From: Christensenella sp. UBA7102
GTDB taxonomy: Bacteria; Bacillota; Clostridia; Christensenellales; UBA1750
Direction: 5' to 3'
Length of the DNA stretch: 58,175 nt
Assembly: GCA_002492415.1 (NCBI GenBank)
Contig: DKYK01000081.1
Location: 1-58,175, forward strand
A program made the position numbers and the translations under genes. This document shows positions 54,506 through 58,175 of the stretch, in pieces. Every line of letters starts with the position of its first letter. Position 1 is the first letter of the stretch. Below the pieces are notes generated by a model, which was given only the letters and a program-made list of their open reading frames with translations, did no database searches and was not told where the DNA came from.

Positions 54506-56490
54506 ATTGCGTCAACCTCCGCCATAATCTGGCTGTTCGAGAAGCCCTTGAGGTCCATCGCGCCCGAGGGGCAGGCGACGGTGCACGCGCCGCAGCCCTG
54601 ACAGACCGCCTCGTTGACCACGGCCACCCGGCGGATGGCGGTAGTGCGGTTGGGCATGCGGAACTCCTTGTCCACATAGGAGATGGCGCCGTAGGGGCAG
54701 ACTTTTTCGCAGGAAGAGCAGCCGTTGCACATCATCTCGTCGCTGTGCGCGGTGCAGGGGTTGCAGGTGAGCTTATCCTTGGCAAGCAGGCCGATGACCT
54801 TGCTCGCCGCGGCTCCCGCCTGGGCGACGGTATCGGGGATGTCCTTGGGGCCCTGGCACGCGCCGGAGAGGAAGATGCCCGCGGTGGGGCTTTCCACGGG
54901 ACGCAGCTTGGCGTGCGCTTCGGTAAAGAAGTCGTTGGTATCCATGGAGGCGGTGAGCATCGTGGCCAGCGGGCGCGCGGACTTATCCGGCTCGATGGCG
55001 GCGGCCAGCACGACCATATCGGCCTCGATGTGCACCTGCTCGTTTGCCAGCAGATCGCTGCCCTGTACCAGGAGCTTGCCGTCGGAGCGGGGCACAACCT
55101 TGCCCACCTGACCTTTAATGTAATGCACGCCGTACTCTTCGACCGCCCTGCGGTAGAACTCGTCGTAGTTCTTGCCGGGGGAGCGCACGTCGATGTAGAA
55201 CACGTAAACCTCAGTGTCGGGATACTTCTCGCGGCAGAGCATCGCGTGCTTGGCGGTGTACATGCAGCAGATCTTGGAGCAGTAGCTCTTGCCCTTGCCC
55301 TCGGCGGAGCAGCGGGAGCCCACGCACTGCACGAACACCAGGGTGTGCGGGTGCTTGCCGTCGGAGGGGCGCAGCAAGGTTCCGCCGGTGGGTCCGGCCG
55401 CGTTGGTGATGCGCTCGAACTCCAGGGAGGAGACGACGTCCTTGCTCAGGGAGTAAGCGTACTCGTCGTAGTCGTCCAGCTTGATGGGGTTATAACCGGT
55501 GGCCACCACGATAGCGCCGTACTCGCGCTCGACGATCTCGTCCTTCTGCTTATAGTCGATGGCGCCTGCGGAGCAAACCTTGGCACACAGGCCGCACTTG
55601 CCGTTTTTAAGCATATTGCAGGCGTTGGGATCGATGGTTGCGACCTTTGGCACGGCCTGCGCGAAGGGGATATAGATGGCGTGGCGATTATCCAGCCCGA
55701 GGTTGAACTCGTTGGGGATCTTCTTCATGGGGCACTTCTCGGTGCACTCGCCGCAGCCGGTACACTTGGTGGCGTCCACATAGCGCGCCTTTTTGTTGAT
55801 CTTGACATGGAAGTTGCCCACGAAGCCCTTGACTTCCTTGACCTCGGAGTAGGCAAAGATGTTGATCTTATCGTTCTGTGCGCAATCCACCATCTTGGGG
55901 GTGAGGATACACGCCGCGCAGTCCAGAGTGGGGAAGGTCTTGTCGATCTGGGTCATCTTACCGCCGATGGTGGGCTGTTTTTCGACGATGTCCACCTCAA
56001 AGCCGGCGTCGGCGATGTCCAGCGCGGTCTGGATGCCCGCGATGCCGCCGCCGATGACCAGCGCGCGCTTGGTAACCGGGCTCTCGCCCGCGGTCAAGGG
56101 CGCGTTGAGGTGCACCTTGGCAATGGCGGCGCGGCCCAGAATGATGGCCTTTTCGGTGGCCTGCGCCTTGTCCTTGTGGATCCAAGAGCATTGCTCGCGG
56201 ATGTTGGCGATCTCCACCATGTAGGAGTTCAGGCCGGCAGACGCTGCGGTCTTTCGGAAGGTCGCCTCGTGCATACGGGGCGAGCAGGAGCACACCACGA
56301 TGCCGGTGAGCTGGTAATCGCGGATGGCATTTTTGATGATGTTCTGGCCCGCTTCGGAGCACATGTACTGGTAGTTGGTGGAGAAGACGACGCCGGGCTC
56401 GTGGCCGAGCGCCTCAGAAACCGCCGCTACGTCAACGGTCGCGGCGATGTTGCTGCCGCACCAACATACGAATACGCCAATTCTCTGCAT
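54493..56490 (-). CDS. hdrA: Heterodisulfide reductase subunit A (HdrA), flavoprotein
   Basis: A 665-residue HdrA. It begins with the cysteine-containing GVFVCWCGSNIA and CSCSPRMHE region, then the FAD-binding ALVIGGGIAGIQTALDIADA and VEKQPTIGGKM. Four ferredoxin-type motifs follow, among them CTGCGECTEKCPMK, CGLCAKVCSAGAIDY, CNGCSSCEKVCPYGAI and CQGCGACTVACPSGAMDL. HdrA is the flavin site of electron bifurcation in Hdr complexes, splitting electron pairs between a disulfide-type acceptor and ferredoxin. The gene is full length. Position between hdrC and mvhD matches hdrCBA-flx operons. Confidence 0.93.
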   Translation of the reverse strand: MQRIGVFVCWCGSNIAATVDVAAVSEALGHEPGVVFSTNYQYMCSEAGQNIIKNAIRDYQLTGIVVCSCSPRMHEATFRKTAASAGLNSYMVEIANIREQCSWIHKDKAQATEKAIILGRAAIAKVHLNAPLTAGESPVTKRALVIGGGIAGIQTALDIADAGFEVDIVEKQPTIGGKMTQIDKTFPTLDCAACILTPKMVDCAQNDKINIFAYSEVKEVKGFVGNFHVKINKKARYVDATKCTGCGECTEKCPMKKIPNEFNLGLDNRHAIYIPFAQAVPKVATIDPNACNMLKNGKCGLCAKVCSAGAIDYKQKDEIVEREYGAIVVATGYNPIKLDDYDEYAYSLSKDVVSSLEFERITNAAGPTGGTLLRPSDGKHPHTLVFVQCVGSRCSAEGKGKSYCSKICCMYTAKHAMLCREKYPDTEVYVFYIDVRSPGKNYDEFYRRAVEEYGVHYIKGQVGKVVPRSDGKLLVQGSDLLANEQVHIEADMVVLAAAIEPDKSARPLATMLTASMDTNDFFTEAHAKLRPVESPTAGIFLSGACQGPKDIPDTVAQAGAAASKVIGLLAKDKLTCNPCTAHSDEMMCNGCSSCEKVCPYGAISYVDKEFRMPNRTTAIRRVAVVNEAVCQGCGACTVACPSGAMDLKGFSNSQIMAEVDAICKM

Positions 56491-56502
56491 TTTGTCTCCT
56501 CC

Positions 56503-56886
56503 TTACTTGCTGTATTTGCGCAGGGCGGTCACGATGGCCTGCTGAGGCAGGTCGTCGTCGAGCAGCGCGGGAATGTCGTCAGGCTTCAAGTGATTCATGC
56601 CCTGCTGGCGGATGACCTGCAGGCGCACGGCCTCCACCAGCTTTGCGGGCTCCACGCCGCGGGGGCAGCGCTCGACGCAGGCAAAGCAGGAGAGGCACTT
56701 GTACAGCGACTTGGACTGCAGCAACGGCTCAATCTCGCCCTTTTCCACCATGTAGACGAACTGATGGGGATGGTACTCCATCTCATCGTAGGAAGGGCAG
56801 GTGGCCGAGCACTTGCCGCAGCGCATGCACTTGAGCACGTTGACGCCGCTGGTGCGCAGGATCTGTTCTCTATCGTACTTGCTCAT
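56503..56886 (-). CDS. hdrC: Heterodisulfide reductase subunit C (HdrC)
   Basis: A 127-residue ferredoxin-like protein with two [4Fe-4S] motifs: LKCMRCGKCSATCPSYDEME and YKCLSCFACVERCPRGVEPA. In Hdr it passes electrons from HdrA to HdrB. The start at 56886 follows GGGGAGGCAAG. It lies 12 bases upstream of hdrA and 15 bases downstream of hdrB. The length is slightly shorter than archaeal HdrC but usual for bacteria. Confidence 0.9.
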   Translation of the reverse strand: MSKYDREQILRTSGVNVLKCMRCGKCSATCPSYDEMEYHPHQFVYMVEKGEIEPLLQSKSLYKCLSCFACVERCPRGVEPAKLVEAVRLQVIRQQGMNHLKPDDIPALLDDDLPQQAIVTALRKYSK

Positions 56887-56901
56887 ATACTCTTGCCTCC
56901 C

Positions 56902-57690
56902 CTATTCCTTGACGCCCAGCGCTTCGGCCAAAAGCTCTGTGAAGTACTTTACGGGCAGCCTGGTTTCGCTCGCGCTGTTTTTGGTCAGATTGTACAGGCA
57001 CAGCGGGCAAGCTGTGATGAGCATCTCCGCCTGCTGATCCGCCGCATTGTCCATTACGGCGGTGCTCTTTTTGACGGCGATGGCCTTGTCCTCCAGCACC
57101 GCGTAGCCGCCGCAGCACTCGTTGCGGTTCGCCCAGAGCACGGGCTCGGCGCCGATGGCGCGGATGAAATCTTCCATGATGCGGGGATTCTCGGGGTTGT
57201 CCATCTGCATGACCTTGCCGGGGCGCAGCAGCAGGCAGCCGTAGTAGGCGGCGATCTTCTTGCCCTTGAGCGGGTTCTTTACGGCCTTTTTGAGGTTGTC
57301 AAAGCCCACCACGTCGCGCAGCAGCTCCAGGTAATGGATCACCTTCGTTTCGCCCTTATACGGGGTGTCCAGCGCCATATAGTTGTTGGCACGCAGGGAG
57401 AAGTCGGGGTCATTGGCCATCGCGTCGTTGGCCTGCTTGAGCACGTTGTGGCACGCGGAGCAGAGGGTGACCAGATCCTGGCCCTTTTCCTTTGCGGCTT
57501 GCAGCGCGCGGACGGAGGCCAGCTTGCTGGCGATCTCGTCCTTGCCCATGGAGTATGCGCCGCCGCAGCACTGCCAGGTTTCCAGCTCCTCGAGGTGGAT
57601 GCCCAGCGCCTCGGCGGACAGCCGCGCCCAGCGGTCCAGGTCCTGCGCCTTGTTTTTCAGCGTACAGCCGGGATAGTAGCTAAAATTCAT
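56902..57690 (-). CDS. hdrB: Heterodisulfide reductase subunit B (HdrB)
   Basis: A 262-residue HdrB with two CCG domains that bind noncubane [4Fe-4S] clusters: ETWQCCGGAYSM...LCSACHNVL and NRNECCGGYAVLED...TACPLCLYNL, after the opening SYYPGCTLKNKA. HdrB holds the disulfide-reducing site in methanogens. Bacteria lack CoM-S-S-CoB, so the natural acceptor is unknown; DsrC-like proteins are known partners elsewhere but none is seen here. It is followed directly by hdrC and preceded by fumarase. Confidence 0.92.
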   Translation of the reverse strand: MNFSYYPGCTLKNKAQDLDRWARLSAEALGIHLEELETWQCCGGAYSMGKDEIASKLASVRALQAAKEKGQDLVTLCSACHNVLKQANDAMANDPDFSLRANNYMALDTPYKGETKVIHYLELLRDVVGFDNLKKAVKNPLKGKKIAAYYGCLLLRPGKVMQMDNPENPRIMEDFIRAIGAEPVLWANRNECCGGYAVLEDKAIAVKKSTAVMDNAADQQAEMLITACPLCLYNLTKNSASETRLPVKYFTELLAEALGVKE

Positions 57691-57746
57691 TCTCGTTTCC
57701 CTTCCCTTTGGTTCGGTGATGCCCCGCCCGGGGAGCGGATGGCGGC

Positions 57747-58175
<429 letters not shown>

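Overview
The window reads as a chromosome segment from an obligately anaerobic, GC-rich member of the Clostridia (Bacillota), probably gut-associated. The evidence is ferredoxin and heterodisulfide-reductase chemistry, Clostridia-type mobile elements (TnpV/TnpX, Maff2, PcfB), AGGAGG-type ribosome binding sites, and frequent GTG/TTG starts. No 16S or other taxonomic marker is present, so nothing finer can be said.

Bases 1 to about 35,280 are a decaying integrative conjugative element (ICE). Its right end carries an excisionase-like gene and a tyrosine integrase beside a tRNA-Ser(CGA) gene; its left end lies outside the window. The conjugation backbone reads helicase fragment, Toprim protein, MobC, MobA relaxase, PcfB, unknown protein, VirD4, Maff2, sortase fragment, VirB4, HTH protein. 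Nearly every key transfer gene is damaged: the helicase is fused to a truncated group II intron, pcfB is interrupted at an A10 run, virD4 is in three pieces, maff2 is fused to a sortase tail, and virB4 lacks its C-terminus.

virD4 was hit at least twice. A chimeric group II intron (6905-10272) replaced its middle. An 11.6 kb Tn4451/TnpX-type serine-recombinase element (10562-22199) then landed in its 3' part at a GA dinucleotide. Removing the serine element restores the virD4 frame exactly. That element carries TnpV, a relaxase, a CHC2 primase, a VapE helicase next to an 11-bp repeat array, the recombinase, and a cargo operon: flavin reductase, MarR regulator and two radical-SAM proteins (the 'radical SAM mobile pair').

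The ICE accessory region holds three cargo blocks. One is an AlbA/Schlafen-type ATP-binding regulator with its own promoter and terminator (22,890-24,457). The second is a divergent SOS cassette (26,683-29,452) with an HMCES-type peptidase, a LexA-like HTH protein, a small unknown protein and a Y-family polymerase, with LexA-box-like sites in the shared intergenic region. The third is an AT-rich block (29,450-32,800) encoding a stand-alone RyR-domain protein and a TIR/Sel1-repeat protein, which is the best candidate here for an undescribed defence or nucleotide-signalling system.

From about 35,460 rightward the DNA looks like host chromosome: a decayed GGDEF gene, rlmD, apbE, a NusG-II/Gx-transporter pair, cysK, a sulfite-reductase-like protein fused to a C_GCAxxG_C_C domain, a His/Cys-rich protein with a ZIP metal transporter, and a GntR/LacI-type regulator driving a GH38 alpha-mannosidase. 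The last 10 kb is one leftward operon: fumarase, HdrB, HdrC, HdrA, MvhD/FlxD, two Fe-S Flx-like subunits, an FAD/NAD-binding FlxA-like subunit, fumarate-reductase-like Fe-S and flavoprotein subunits, a small membrane protein and a [2Fe-2S] ferredoxin. Together these suggest a soluble NADH-linked, possibly electron-bifurcating, fumarate-reducing or disulfide-reducing complex.
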